Assembly (NCBI GenBank): GCA_018242585.1
Contig: JAFEBQ010000011.1
Location: 674-63,742 of the forward strand
Reading direction: 5' to 3'
Length of the DNA: 63,069 bases
From: Planctomycetota bacterium
Lineage (GTDB): Bacteria; Planctomycetota; Planctomycetia; Pirellulales; PNKZ01
Part shown: positions 7,496 through 16,471 of the stretch, in pieces
Layout: every line of letters begins with the position of its first letter
Position numbering within the stretch: the first letter of the stretch is position 1
Notes under the pieces: model-generated
What the model saw: only the letters and a program-made list of their open reading frames with translations
Told to the model about the DNA's origin: nothing
Databases searched by the model: none
Translations under genes and position numbers: made by a program

Positions 7496-8131
7496 GTGTC
7501 ACAAGTTGGCCAAGAACGCGTGCTGGTGGTGCCGACCAGCTTGTTTCACGAAGTGGGGCACTTCCAGGGCTTTTCGACCGAGACGGAGCGCTACTTGAAG
7601 CACCTGCTCCAGCCGCAACACATGAGCTACCGGCTGCGATCCGAAATGGAGCAGGATCCGACGTTCAAGCAGTTGATCCCTTACGTCGTGTTCCGCTACC
7701 GCGATCCGGCCGGGCGTGACCACTTGTTTCAATACACGCGCGGGCGCGGACAAGGGGAAGGTCGCCTGCATGCCAAGCGGAGCGTCGGCATCGGCGGCCA
7801 CATCAGCAGCGAAGACGCCAACCTGGCTGACGCCGATCCTTACCAGGAAGGATTGCGCCGCGAACTGAACGAGGAAGTCGCGATCGACACGCCCTACACC
7901 GAGCAATGCGTCGGCCTGATCAACGACGATCAAACCGAAGTCGGCCGCGTCCACTTGGGCGTGGCGCACTTGTTCGACGTCGAGCAGCCGCTGGTCCAGC
8001 CGCGTGAGAGCGAACTAGTCGACAGCGGTTTCCGGCCGCTGGATGAGTTGCTCGGACAATTGGACCAGTTCGAGACCTGGTCGCAGATTTGCCTGCGCGC
8101 CCTGTTCGTTGACGCCCCGGCCGCGACGTGA
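7496..8131 (+). CDS. MutT/Nudix-family predicted phosphoesterase (COG4112-like)
   Basis: This is a 211-residue protein, recognised from overall pattern as the predicted MutT-family phosphoesterase group. The Nudix-like core is GIGGHISSEDAN followed by GLRRELNEEVAID, that is a glycine, a spacer slightly longer than classical, then RE-x-x-EE that would bind Mg and the diphosphate. The start is GTG at 7496 with AAAGGA seven bases upstream. The longer frame reads through a hairpin repeat. Substrate unknown. The nearest neighbours (queA, a thioesterase) give no functional hint. Confidence 0.7.
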   Translation: MSQVGQERVLVVPTSLFHEVGHFQGFSTETERYLKHLLQPQHMSYRLRSEMEQDPTFKQLIPYVVFRYRDPAGRDHLFQYTRGRGQGEGRLHAKRSVGIGGHISSEDANLADADPYQEGLRRELNEEVAIDTPYTEQCVGLINDDQTEVGRVHLGVAHLFDVEQPLVQPRESELVDSGFRPLDELLGQLDQFETWSQICLRALFVDAPAAT

Positions 8132-8172
8132 TGCAGTCGTCGTGTAGCAATCGCCGTTTCGTGGCGAGGCAT

Positions 8173-8565
8173 TCACTCCGGATCGGGCAGGAACACTTCC
8201 GGAATCCGTTGGATTTGCCCATTGCGGTCGACACAAGCCAGCGTGCTCGACGCCTCGCACAGCAGTTCGCCGTCGCGCAGCAGTTGATACTCGTGTTCGA
8301 TCTTGGCCATGCTGACGCGCTTGAGAATCGTGCGTAGCAACAGCACGTCGTCATACCGCGCCGGCTTGCGATAGCGGCATTCCAGCTTGACGACCACCAT
8401 CAGATGCCCGGCCGCTTCCATGTCGCGGTAGTTCATGCCGGTGGCGCGCAGCATCTCGGTGCGGCCGATCTCGAAATAGACGAAATAGTTCGAATGATGC
8501 AGGAAACCCATCGCGTCGGTCTCTTTGTACCGGACGCGGATTTCAACGTCGTGCTCGCGGATCAT
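8173..8565 (-). CDS. Acyl-CoA thioesterase, YbgC/FadM-type hotdog protein
   Basis: This is a 130-residue single hotdog-domain protein of normal family length. The catalytic motif reads RYKETDAMGFLHHSNYFVYFE (the D-x-x-G-x-x-H-x-x-x-Y pattern), with Asp at about residue 17 as the likely catalytic acid. These enzymes hydrolyse acyl-CoA thioesters, and the YbgC group often acts near the membrane. It converges with the upstream plus-strand gene. A strong terminator for the following leftward gene lies just upstream of its start. Specific acyl preference cannot be inferred. Confidence 0.85.
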   Translation of the reverse strand: MIREHDVEIRVRYKETDAMGFLHHSNYFVYFEIGRTEMLRATGMNYRDMEAAGHLMVVVKLECRYRKPARYDDVLLLRTILKRVSMAKIEHEYQLLRDGELLCEASSTLACVDRNGQIQRIPEVFLPDPE

Positions 8566-8702
8566 GGGAATCGCCGAGGATCAAGGAAGCAACGCCAACG
8601 CGGCAACGCCGGCTGAGCGGGCCATTGTAATCCAAGAGCCTGGCATCTTTCAGGGGGGCGGCATTCGCTATCGCCGCACTAAGACTGCCGCGCGCAACAA
8701 AA

Positions 8703-8755
8703 ACCCACTGCCGGTCGCATTTTGGTCGATGCCAAATGCCGTGTCGGCAGTGGGT
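8703..8755 (-). terminator. Rho-independent terminator for the DUF4142 gene
   Basis: On the minus strand a long stem ACCCACTGCCG/CGGCAGTGGGT encloses a second stem GCATTTGG/CCAAAATGC and runs directly into TTTTTG. It lies between the stop of the DUF4142 gene and the start of the thioesterase gene, so it separates the two transcripts. Confidence 0.75.
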
Positions 8756-8777
8756 CGTTGCGGTTCGTTCGCGACGC

Positions 8778-8813
8778 CCCGCGCGTCATGATGCAGGGTG
8801 CATGACGCGCGGG
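8778..8813. repeat. Perfect 13-bp stem hairpin
   Basis: CCCGCGCGTCATG (8778-8790) pairs perfectly with CATGACGCGCGGG (8801-8813) across a 10-nt loop, just 3' of the DUF4142 gene. It may act with the terminator at 8703 as a double transcription barrier. Confidence 0.7.
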
Positions 8814-8825
8814 ACTCGTGGCGAA

Positions 8826-9575
8826 TCATTGGCTCGAACGGTTGCTCGATTCGAGTTTCTTGGCCAAGTCCTTGGCCATTGCCAGGTGTTGCTGGGCGGC
8901 GTGGACGCCGTCGTCAAGCACTTGCCGCAGGTTCCCCTGGGCATGGTCGCGCACCACTTCCATGGCCGCAATGGCGTGGATGTGAGCGCTGATCTGGCTG
9001 CCGACGTAGCAGCGATCGAAGTCGGCCCCGCGCTTCTGCGACAGTTCTTGCTCCGTCAGTTGTAGGCAGCGTTCGCCGATTTCATGGTGCAGGCCGAGCA
9101 TCTCGTGATGTCCGACTGGGTTGGGGGCGACGGCCGTCTGGGTGTTGGTCGGAGCGTTCGCGTTGGTCTGGGGATTGGCGTTGTTCTGTGCCTCGGCCGG
9201 TGCGGCGTTTTGGACCGGTTCGTTGGCGTTGCGCGACATGGCGCGATGTTCGCGATGCGCGGTGAATTGGTCCAGTTTGTTCACCAGTTGCGTGTGCTGG
9301 TCGATCATCGTTTGAGCGAACTTCTTCACGTCGTCGCTCTGGGCGTGCTTCAGCGCAAACTGGGCCAGCTTGACTTCTCCTTCGTTTTCGCCGGCGATCA
9401 TGGCCGCGAAATCGGCGTCCCGGTCAGGCCGCTGGAAGTTCTGTTCCTGGACCGTCCGCGTCGATGGTTGCGCCGGGCGCAGGGCCTGGCGCAGACGTTG
9501 GCCAAAGGCCGTCGAGGTCGTCAGCGCCGCGCACATGGCTAGCAGCGCAAGGAAAACTGTCTTCGATCGCAACAT
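8826..9575 (-). CDS. Exported DUF4142 (ferritin-like helical) protein
   Basis: This is a 249-residue protein starting at ATG 9575 with AAGGAG upstream. A signal peptide covers residues 1-25 (ending AFGQ). Two helical blocks match DUF4142: DADFAAMIAGENEGEVKLAQFALKHAQSDDVKKFAQTMIDQHTQL and HHEIGERCLQLTEQELSQ...FDRCYVGSQISAHIHAIA. An Asn/Ala/Thr/Gln-rich insert (about residues 115-150) splits them. DUF4142 proteins are periplasmic helical bundles of uncertain role, often linked to stress. The insert is longer than in the compact family and is probably a flexible linker. Confidence 0.85.
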   Translation of the reverse strand: MLRSKTVFLALLAMCAALTTSTAFGQRLRQALRPAQPSTRTVQEQNFQRPDRDADFAAMIAGENEGEVKLAQFALKHAQSDDVKKFAQTMIDQHTQLVNKLDQFTAHREHRAMSRNANEPVQNAAPAEAQNNANPQTNANAPTNTQTAVAPNPVGHHEMLGLHHEIGERCLQLTEQELSQKRGADFDRCYVGSQISAHIHAIAAMEVVRDHAQGNLRQVLDDGVHAAQQHLAMAKDLAKKLESSNRSSQ

Positions 9576-10062
9576 GGTTTCGCTCCTTCTACTCAATGAA
9601 CCCGAGGAATAGACCTTTCGAGGCGGCGCAAAAAAAGACGCGGCCAAGCTTTCGCCTGGTCGCGCCTGAGAAAGGCCGATTCGGAGGCGCACGACCTAGC
9701 GCCCGTCCAAAGTGCGAAGTCGAATTGCCGTGAGATTGGGCACATGGGTCGGCCTCGCGCGGATCGGTTCAGGTCAACAACGCTTCATTGATTCAAGGTT
9801 CGCAAACGTCATACCAAGCAGGACTCGACACGACACCGACGCCGCTTGTCGCACCCCTGATTGGCTTTGCGATCAGCTTCGAAAAAACAAACATGTCCGC
9901 GGTCTTGAGTCGGCGCAACCCAGGCTGATGTCGCCGCGCTCAGCGCCGCTGGGCCAAGCGAATGCTTATCCCCCGATAGAAAGACCATCCAGCGTGGTGG
10001 CCAACAGCCGATAATCAATCAGAGAGAGCCTGTCCACGCTCCCCCCAGCCCCGAGGCCAGCC
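9576..10062. other. 487-bp gap with no identifiable gene
   Basis: No frame here has a plausible start or domain, and I find no strong hairpin, promoter or repeat shared with the rest of the window. Confidence 0.5.
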
Positions 10063-10641
10063 ATGCGATCGATTCTGGGCAGCTTGACAATGGCGGCAGT
10101 GCTATCGCTCGGCGGCGCGGCGTCGGCCCACCATCATGGCTGGGGCGGCGGGCCTTACTTCTCGTTCGGCGTCTACGCGCCGCCGGCCTATTACGCCCCG
10201 GCCTACTACTACGCCCCCTACTACGCTCCGGCCCCGGTCTATTACGTCCCCCAGCCGGTCTATGCCGCGCCGGTGCGCGTGGTCGCCGCTCCGGTCGCCT
10301 ATCAGGCCGCGGCACCCCAGCCGGCTCCTGCGCCCGCTGGGGTGATTACGACGACCGCGCCGGCGACCAGCGCGCCGGCGCAGCCGGTCCAGCCAGCAAC
10401 CGCTACGACAAGTGCAACCATGACCGCGCCGGCGACAGCAGCGCCAGTGGCCGCCCAAGCTCCCGCTGCCAGCAGCCCGGCCCTGGTCAACCCGGCTCCA
10501 GCCACACCGGCGGCGTTGCTTCCGGCCGCGCCGACCAGCGCACCGGTGGCGGTTCAGGTTCAGCAGCCGGTCTATTACTACTACCCACAGCCGGTTTACT
10601 ACCGCGCCCCCGGGCCGTCGTTCTTCTTCTACGCGCGATAG
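10063..10641 (+). CDS. Secreted low-complexity Tyr/Pro/Ala-rich protein
   Basis: This is a 192-residue protein with a signal peptide (residues 1-22, ending ASA). It then has HHHGWGGGPYFSFG, a tyrosine/proline region with repeated YYAP units (about 38-75), an Ala/Pro/Thr-rich centre, and a C-terminus rich in YYYYPQPVYY ending FFFYAR. No catalytic domain is visible. Short Tyr/Pro-rich secreted proteins are frequent in planctomycetes and may be surface or matrix components, which is inference. The His-rich N-terminus of the mature protein could bind metal. Start ATG with a purine-poor leader. Confidence 0.7.
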   Translation: MRSILGSLTMAAVLSLGGAASAHHHGWGGGPYFSFGVYAPPAYYAPAYYYAPYYAPAPVYYVPQPVYAAPVRVVAAPVAYQAAAPQPAPAPAGVITTTAPATSAPAQPVQPATATTSATMTAPATAAPVAAQAPAASSPALVNPAPATPAALLPAAPTSAPVAVQVQQPVYYYYPQPVYYRAPGPSFFFYAR

Positions 10642-10670
10642 AACGGCAATTCCACATTGCACAGGTCATG

Positions 10671-10750
10671 GGGTGCCATGCTCAAGCCCTGAAGGCTTGA
10701 GCATGCGAAGCGTGTACCGACATGCTCAAGGCTGAGGGCCTTGAGCACCC
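10671..10750. repeat. Tandem covarying hairpins (GCTCAAG family)
   Basis: The first hairpin is ATGCTCAAGCC/GGCTTGAGCAT (10678-10704). The second is GCTCAAGGC/GCCTTGAGC (10724-10746). The arms differ at paired positions, and the whole is bounded by GGGTGC and GCACCC. It lies just 3' of the low-complexity protein gene and could be a transcription-end structure. Confidence 0.7.
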
Positions 10751-10888
10751 GACGGAACTGGCGAGGTGGTTTCTGGTTCACAACCTGTCGAATGTTTGAC
10801 AGGTTCATGGCCACGGTTGATCATTGCTCTGGATTGATTGTGATGAGCATCTCTGCCGCGGAGGGTGGGCCGGTGGGCCTGGTCACGC

Positions 10889-11821
10889 ATGTCGAGCGAT
10901 TCTTTGGATGCGTCGATTCAAACCAGCGCTTCGCGCATCGGCTCGCGCTCGCCCGCCACGTGGCGGCGCACCCTCGGGCGCTGGTTGTTACTTGGCCTGG
11001 CGGTCTATCTATTGATCATGGGTGTCCTGTACTTCCTGCAAACGCGACTTATCTTTCCCGGCAGCCGCTTTCAAGGGACGCGCGAGGTGCAAATGGCCAA
11101 GCCGCCGCTGGGGGCGGAGCTGGTCACGCTGAAGTCACCCGCCGACGAAACCATCCGCGCCCTGTTCGCCAAGGCGCTCGATGGCGGCGGCATGGTCCGC
11201 GCCGATGCGGCGCGGCGGCCGACCATTCTGTACTTCTATGGCAATGGCATGGCGCTGGTCGACACGCTCGACGAAGTCGACGCCTTTCGCCGCCGCGGCG
11301 CCAACGTGATGGTCGTCGACTACCTGGGCTTTGGCATGAGCGGCGGTCGGCCGAGCGAGCAGAACTGCTACGCCACGGCGGACGCGGCCTATGAATGGCT
11401 CGCTAACAACCCGGACGTCGACCGCGGGCGGATCATCATCGCCGGTTGGAGCTTGGGCTCGGGCGTGGCCGCCGATCTGGCGTCGCGCAAACCCGCCGCG
11501 GGCTTGATGTTGTTCAGCGCGTTCACTTCGGTCACCGACGTGGCCAGTTATCATTACCCCTGGCTGCCGGTGCGCTGGTTGTTGAGCTATCGCTTTGAAA
11601 GCGTCAAAAAGTTGCCCCAAGTGACGTGCCCGATATTATTAGCCCATGGCGACCAAGACACGGTCGTTCCCTACGCGATGATGGGCCAGTTGGGGGCGGT
11701 CTGCCGGCCAGTGACCGCGATCACCGTGCCGGGGGTCGGCCATCACGACTTTTGGGGGCATGTCGAGCCCGCCGTCTTGCCGGCGGTGGCCCGCCTGATC
11801 GATCAAGTCGCGGCGCCGTAA
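10889..11821 (+). CDS. Membrane-anchored alpha/beta hydrolase
   Basis: This is a 310-residue protein. One transmembrane segment (about residues 35-55, LLLGLAVYLLIMGVLYFLQ) precedes the hydrolase domain. The oxyanion region reads ILYFYGNGM. The nucleophile elbow is GWSLGSG with Ser as nucleophile. The acid and base are in AHGDQDTVVP and GVGHHDFW. This layout matches bacterial BEM46/ABHD13-like hydrolases. Substrate unknown, possibly an acyl ester at the membrane. A GTG 24 bases upstream is an alternative start. The preceding hairpin repeats suggest it begins a new transcript. Confidence 0.8.
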   Translation: MSSDSLDASIQTSASRIGSRSPATWRRTLGRWLLLGLAVYLLIMGVLYFLQTRLIFPGSRFQGTREVQMAKPPLGAELVTLKSPADETIRALFAKALDGGGMVRADAARRPTILYFYGNGMALVDTLDEVDAFRRRGANVMVVDYLGFGMSGGRPSEQNCYATADAAYEWLANNPDVDRGRIIIAGWSLGSGVAADLASRKPAAGLMLFSAFTSVTDVASYHYPWLPVRWLLSYRFESVKKLPQVTCPILLAHGDQDTVVPYAMMGQLGAVCRPVTAITVPGVGHHDFWGHVEPAVLPAVARLIDQVAAP

Positions 11822-11882
11822 CGCCTGCCGCTGAATCGCGCGCCAAAGTTTCGAGTTTCGTTTCCTTTGCATCTGGGTCGTG

Positions 11883-13286
11883 ATGAAGCCTAAGAATCTG
11901 CGCGAACTGCAGGCCGCCGGTTGGCAGTCCAAGACAATCAAAGCCGAAGTCCAAGCTAACTTCATGCGGATGCTCTCCGCCGGCGAGGAGTTATTTCCGG
12001 GCATCGTCGGCTATGAGAACACGGTCATCCCCGAGATCAATCTGGCCCTGATCGCCGGGCACGACATGCTGTTGTTGGGCGAGAAGGGGCAAGCCAAGAG
12101 CCGGCTGATGCGCGCGCTGGTCCGGTTTCTTGATCCCGAGGTGCCGTACTTGGACTTGCCGGGCTGCCCGGTCCACGAGGATCCCTTCCGGCCGATCACC
12201 GCGCAAGGCCGCCGCGCGCTGGCGAATCGCGCGCCCGAGGACATTCCGATTGCCTGGTGGCGGCGCGAAGATCGATATGCCGAGCGCCTGGCCCCTGGGA
12301 CCAAGTTCGCCGACATCATCGGCGAAATCGACCCGTCCAAACTGGCCGCCGGGGTCAGTATGTCGGCCGAGGAATCGTTGCACTTCGGGCTGATTCCGCG
12401 GATGCATCGAGGCATTTTCGCGATGAACGAATTGCCTGAATTGGACGAGCTGGTGCAAGTGGGGCTGTTCAATATTCTGGAAGAACGCGACGTGCAAATC
12501 CGCGGCTTCCCGATCCAGTTCGACCTCGACGTGTTGGTGCTGTTTAGCGCGAACCCAGCCACGTACAACCGGAGCGGTAAGGTCATTCCACAGCTTAAAG
12601 ACCGGATCGGCTCGGTGATTCACACCCACTATCCACTGGCCCGCGAGTTGGGCATTCAGATTGTCGAACAGGAGGCGGGCTTCGACCTGGGGGGCGACTT
12701 CCCGGTGGCGGTGCCGTACTTTATGCGCGAAGTGGTCGAAGAGCTGACCATCGCGGCCCGGCGCAGTAAGTACATCGATCACCAGTCGGGCGTGAGCGCC
12801 CGGTTCTCGATCGCCAACTATCGGACCATGGCCGCCAGCGCGCGGCAGCGCGGGGCGCGACTGGGCGAACGGCCGGCCGTGCCGCGGATCAGCGACCTGG
12901 GACACCTGCACTCGTCGTCGCTCGGCAAGCTGGAACTCGACATGATGGGGACGCACCAGATGACCGAGGGGCAGGTGCTCGACGCCTTGCTGGCCGAAGC
13001 GATCAAGACGGTGTTCGAAGAATATGTCGAACGGCATGGCATCGAAGAGATCGCCCAGATCTTCAGCCAGGGAGTCAAGATCGAAGTCGGCGACCTGCTG
13101 CCCAGCGAGGCGTATGTCGAGCGATTGAAGCGTGTGCCGCCGGCTTGGGAGAAAGCGTTCGAGGTGAACGCGGCCAGCGACCCAGCCATGCGGGCGAGTT
13201 GCGTTGAGTTCGTGCTGGCCGGACTGTGGGCCAGCGATAGGATTTCGAGGGCCGAACGTCACGGGCGGATTGTGTACGATGTTTGA
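11883..13286 (+). CDS. MoxR/magnesium-chelatase-ChlI-like AAA+ ATPase
   Basis: This is a 467-residue AAA+ protein. Walker A is GEKGQAKS at residues 66-73. The Walker B position reads [13 protein letters not shown], with Asn where most ChlI/MoxR proteins have Asp. From memory an Asn is usual in this subfamily. Sensor 1 is [14 protein letters not shown], followed by LKDRIGSVI. These ATPases work with VWA-domain partners as chaperones or metal-insertion machines. The next plus-strand gene (13522) is exactly such a partner. GTG at 11880 is an alternative start. The C-terminal 150 residues are a helical extension. Confidence 0.85.
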   Translation: MKPKNLRELQAAGWQSKTIKAEVQANFMRMLSAGEELFPGIVGYENTVIPEINLALIAGHDMLLLGEKGQAKSRLMRALVRFLDPEVPYLDLPGCPVHEDPFRPITAQGRRALANRAPEDIPIAWWRREDRYAERLAPGTKFADIIGEIDPSKLAAGVSMSAEESLHFGLIPRMHRGIFAMNELPELDELVQVGLFNILEERDVQIRGFPIQFDLDVLVLFSANPATYNRSGKVIPQLKDRIGSVIHTHYPLARELGIQIVEQEAGFDLGGDFPVAVPYFMREVVEELTIAARRSKYIDHQSGVSARFSIANYRTMAASARQRGARLGERPAVPRISDLGHLHSSSLGKLELDMMGTHQMTEGQVLDALLAEAIKTVFEEYVERHGIEEIAQIFSQGVKIEVGDLLPSEAYVERLKRVPPAWEKAFEVNAASDPAMRASCVEFVLAGLWASDRISRAERHGRIVYDV

Positions 13287-13294
13287 GTTTTTCG

Positions 13295-13494
13295 CCACGG
13301 AGGCACTGAGACACGGAGGTTGGCACGGAGAGAACGAGGGACGGGTGTTGTTTATGAATGACCAATGACCAAATCCCAATGACCAAGAAAGGCAGCGCAA
13401 TGGGGTTTCTTACTTGGTCATTGGACATTGGTCATTGAGACTTTGATTTGTTTTCCGCCTTCGTGCTTAACTCCGTGTCTCAGTGCCTCCGTGG
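13295..13494. repeat. Composite inverted repeat with perfect 24-bp outer arms
   Basis: The outer arms at 13295-13318 and 13471-13494 are perfect inverted copies containing GGCACTGAGACACGG. Inside are inner arms built on CCAATGACC units (13361-13387 and 13413-13436), also inverted. It fills the gap between the AAA ATPase and VWA genes. The inner module CCAAATCCCAATGACC also occurs at about 21560. Confidence 0.8.
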
Positions 13495-13521
13495 CTAAGT
13501 CTTCCTTGATAAGCGTGCCGT

Positions 13522-15237
13522 ATGAGTCAACCGCCTGCTGATCGTCGTTCGTCGCTGGGGGGCGTGATCCACACGTACCAGCAGTACGACCCGGCGCAAT
13601 TCCCCAGCCCCACTCAGCCGCCGCCGGACATGGTCTCGGGTGCGTTCGAGCACTTGCTGGCCTATGGCGACATGCGCGAGCTGACCGAGGAAGAGTTGGC
13701 CCGCGCCGTGCGGATCGATCCCAAGATGCTGTCGCGGTTGGGGCCCAGCCTGGACCTGCTGCGGGCCATTCTACTTGAGCGGAAGCGGAAGATTCTCGAG
13801 CGTTACGAGACTGATCGGGTGCAAGCCGACGCCGGCCAGCAATATCGCGAAGCGGTCGATGGCTTCGACGCGCCGAAAGACCTGCGCAAGGCGTTCAGCC
13901 GGGCGGCTCGCGACGAGCAGATTCGCGAACTGGAACAATTGTGGTATCGCGTCGGTGGCGAACGCTCGCCGTTGGGCGAGCCGTTGTTGGACGTGATTGC
14001 CGCCCTGGGCGAGAAGTACCAGGTCGAGCAATTGGCGGCCAAGTACCACTTCACCGGCCGCGAGCGGTTGACCATTCCCGAGGCGTTGGCGGTCAAAGAG
14101 GAACTGGAAAAGATCGATCAGTTGCTCAAGCAACTCGACGAGGCGCAAAAGACCGCGCAGATCGGCGTCATCGACATGGAAGCCCTGGCCGAGTTGACCG
14201 AGCCCGGCGACCGGCAAGAGCTGAACGACCTGCACCGGGCCATGCAGGAATACCTGCGCGACCTGGCCGAGCAGCAAGGGCTGGAAAAGACCAAGCGTGG
14301 CTACCGGTTGACGCCGAAGGCTTATCGACTGTTCCAGAGGAAGCTACTCGAACGAATCTTCAGTCAGTTACAAGCCGGGCGCAGTGGCCGGCACGGCGGG
14401 CCGATCCTGGGTGACGGTGCCGTGGAGTTAGCCTCGACCAAGCCATACGAGTTCGGCGACTCGATCGCCCAGATGGACATTGTGACGTCGCTGACCAATG
14501 CGATGGTCCAGCGCCCCGGCGAGCGCCCGGTGCGATTCAAGTCCGACGATATCGTCGTCCACCGGACGCGCAATCGGCCCAAGTGCGCCACCGTGGTGCT
14601 GATGGACATGAGCGGCTCGATGCGCTATGGCGGGCTGTACGTGAACGTCAAGCGGATGGCCCTGGCGCTCGACGGCTTGATTCGCCGCGAATATCCCGGC
14701 GACTATTTGCAGTTCATCGAGATGGCCACTTTCGCCAAGCCGTGCGCGGTTGGCGACATTGTGGCGCTGCTGCCCAAGCCGGTGACGATCTTCGACCCCG
14801 TGGTGATGCGGCGCTATGACATGAGCCGCGACGACGTGAGCGAGGCGCTGATCCCGCCCCACTTCACCAACATCCAGCACGGCTTGCAGTTGGCGCGGCG
14901 GTTTCTGGCGAGCAAGGACACGCCGAATCGGCAGGTGATCCTGATCACCGACGGGCTGCCGACGGCCCATTTCGAGGCCGAGAAGCTGTACCTGCTCTAT
15001 CCGCCCCACCCCAACACCGAGCAGGCGACGATGCGCGAAGGAGAACTTTGCCGGCGCGAGAACATCACGATCAACATGTTCTTGCTGCCCAGTTGGTCGC
15101 AGACGTCCGAGGACGTGCAGTTCGCTTATCGATTGGCCGAGCGGACCAGCGGGCGGGTGTTCTTTACGGCCGGCCGCGACCTAGACCGGTACGTGGTCTG
15201 GGACTACGTGGAACACCGGCGGGCAATTATTGGGTGA
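13522..15237 (+). CDS. VWA-domain partner of the AAA ATPase (ChlD/CoxE-like)
   Basis: This is a 571-residue protein. The N-terminal 330 residues are mostly helical and charged. The C-terminal von Willebrand A domain has the MIDAS motif D362-x-S364-x-S366 (MDMSGSMRYGG) and the later ITDGLPTAH metal-site segment. VWA proteins of this type bind Mg through MIDAS and deliver substrates to a MoxR/ChlI ATPase. The ATPase gene is 235 bp upstream on the same strand, separated by an inverted repeat. Target unknown: a metallocofactor enzyme or an envelope complex are both possible. Confidence 0.85.
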   Translation: MSQPPADRRSSLGGVIHTYQQYDPAQFPSPTQPPPDMVSGAFEHLLAYGDMRELTEEELARAVRIDPKMLSRLGPSLDLLRAILLERKRKILERYETDRVQADAGQQYREAVDGFDAPKDLRKAFSRAARDEQIRELEQLWYRVGGERSPLGEPLLDVIAALGEKYQVEQLAAKYHFTGRERLTIPEALAVKEELEKIDQLLKQLDEAQKTAQIGVIDMEALAELTEPGDRQELNDLHRAMQEYLRDLAEQQGLEKTKRGYRLTPKAYRLFQRKLLERIFSQLQAGRSGRHGGPILGDGAVELASTKPYEFGDSIAQMDIVTSLTNAMVQRPGERPVRFKSDDIVVHRTRNRPKCATVVLMDMSGSMRYGGLYVNVKRMALALDGLIRREYPGDYLQFIEMATFAKPCAVGDIVALLPKPVTIFDPVVMRRYDMSRDDVSEALIPPHFTNIQHGLQLARRFLASKDTPNRQVILITDGLPTAHFEAEKLYLLYPPHPNTEQATMREGELCRRENITINMFLLPSWSQTSEDVQFAYRLAERTSGRVFFTAGRDLDRYVVWDYVEHRRAIIG

Positions 15238-15240
15238 AGA

Positions 15241-15324
15241 AGTTGCTGGTTGCTAGTTGCGTGTTGCTAGTAAAGGCGGGGCCAATGGTCTTATCTAGCA
15301 ACTAGGAACTCGCAACCAGCAACT
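15241..15324. repeat. Inverted pair of AGTTGCTGGTTGCTAG-type repeats
   Basis: The arm at 15241-15270 (AGTTGCTGGTTGCTAG...) is inverted at 15294-15324 (...CGCAACCAGCAACT). It lies between the convergent ends of the VWA gene and the TPR gene. Single related arms are at 16430-16465 and 34246-34272. Confidence 0.7.
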
Positions 15325-15331
15325 TTTCCCA

Positions 15332-16363
15332 TCACTCCCGACACGGCTTACCCGCTCGATATAGCTCCGCGTGTGCTTTGATCTTGCTGACGGCGGTTGG
15401 GTAGGCGAAGCAGTATTCGAGCGCCTTTTTCAGGGTTTGCTGCGCCGCGGCGAAGTCGCCCGACTCGGCTTGCGCGGCCGCCAGGGCGTCGAGCTTTTCC
15501 GGATCGTTGAACTCGGTTAGTTCACAAGCCTTGGTGGCGTTGTTCAGCGCCTTGGCCGCGTCGCGATAGACTTCGTCGGGGCAGGCGGCGCGAATCCAGG
15601 CCGAGCCTGCGTACGCTTCAATGCAGTTCTTGTCCAAGTCGAACGCCCGCTGATAATCGAGCGTGGCGCGGTCATATTCCTGCTTGGCCCGCCAGACATG
15701 GCCGCGCAGAGCGTAGGCGATGGTGAAGTTCGGCGAGGCGCGGATCGCTTGATTGTAGTCGGCCATGGCCGCTTCGTAGTCCCCTTTTTGTTGGTACGAC
15801 GCGCCGCGATTGCACAGGGCAAGACGATGGTTCGGCTCTTGTCGCAGGGCCTGGTTGAAATCGTTGATGGCCCGGTCGTAATCTCCCTTGCGATAGTACG
15901 TGTAGCCGCGGTTGTTATAGGCGATCGGTCCCGGGTTGAGCCGCATTTCGTCGTTGTAGTCGGCGATGGCCAGGTCGAATTCCCCCTTGAAGGTCCATAC
16001 GGCCGCGCGATTGTTCAACGCCCAGGAAAGCTGCTCGCCGTCGTTGATGAGCCCGGTGTAATAGCGCGGCGCTTCGTCGAGCGTCAGCGCGTCGCGACGG
16101 TGAATCCACCCCTTTTGCTGCTCGCCGACATAGAGGTAGTACCCTTCGACGTCTTGCACCGTGTAGGGCAATCGCCAGGCGAGCGTGTTGAGCACGCGAT
16201 TGTCGACGCCGATTTGCGCGTTGAGCTTGGGCATGATCTTGACGCCAACCCAAGAGTCTTTATCAAGCCCCTGGGCGCGCGCCGAGGTGGCCAGCACGCA
16301 AGTCGCGACGGACAAGATCACCAGCGAGATAGCGCGACGGAAAACCTGGCGTGGCGAACGCAT
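15332..16363 (-). CDS. Exported SH3-like plus TPR repeat protein
   Basis: This is a 343-residue protein with a signal peptide (1-30, ending ARA). Residues about 35-95 (SWVGVKIMPKLNAQIG ... YLYVGEQQKGWIHRRDALTLDEA) resemble a small bacterial SH3-like barrel. TPR units follow (for example AIADYNDEMRLNPGPIAYNNRGYTYYRKGDYDRAINDFNQAL). TPRs are protein-binding scaffolds, so this is likely a periplasmic adaptor. The same layout recurs at 44150-45367, so the two are paralogues. No catalytic residues. It is co-directional with the lipoprotein gene at 16472. Confidence 0.8.
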   Translation of the reverse strand: MRSPRQVFRRAISLVILSVATCVLATSARAQGLDKDSWVGVKIMPKLNAQIGVDNRVLNTLAWRLPYTVQDVEGYYLYVGEQQKGWIHRRDALTLDEAPRYYTGLINDGEQLSWALNNRAAVWTFKGEFDLAIADYNDEMRLNPGPIAYNNRGYTYYRKGDYDRAINDFNQALRQEPNHRLALCNRGASYQQKGDYEAAMADYNQAIRASPNFTIAYALRGHVWRAKQEYDRATLDYQRAFDLDKNCIEAYAGSAWIRAACPDEVYRDAAKALNNATKACELTEFNDPEKLDALAAAQAESGDFAAAQQTLKKALEYCFAYPTAVSKIKAHAELYRAGKPCRE

Positions 16364-16429
16364 GAGATTGGCCCTGGAGTGTGAGAAAAGATGCTCCGTA
16401 GCACTTCGGGCATCCTAACACTCGGGCCG

Positions 16430-16465
16430 ACTCGCAACTAGCGGCTAGCAACCAGCAACTTTTCC
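16430..16465. repeat. CAACCAGCAACT-type repeat, single arm
   Basis: This contains ACTCGCAACTAGCGG and AGCAACCAGCAACTTTTCCC, closely matching the right arm at 15294-15330. It lies just downstream of the stop of the COG3014-like gene. Confidence 0.6.
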
Positions 16466-16471
16466 CGCTGC

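Noticed and set aside
11991..13400. 469-codon frame antisense to the AAA ATPase
   Set aside because: It lies over clear AAA motifs on the other strand. No RBS or family signature.
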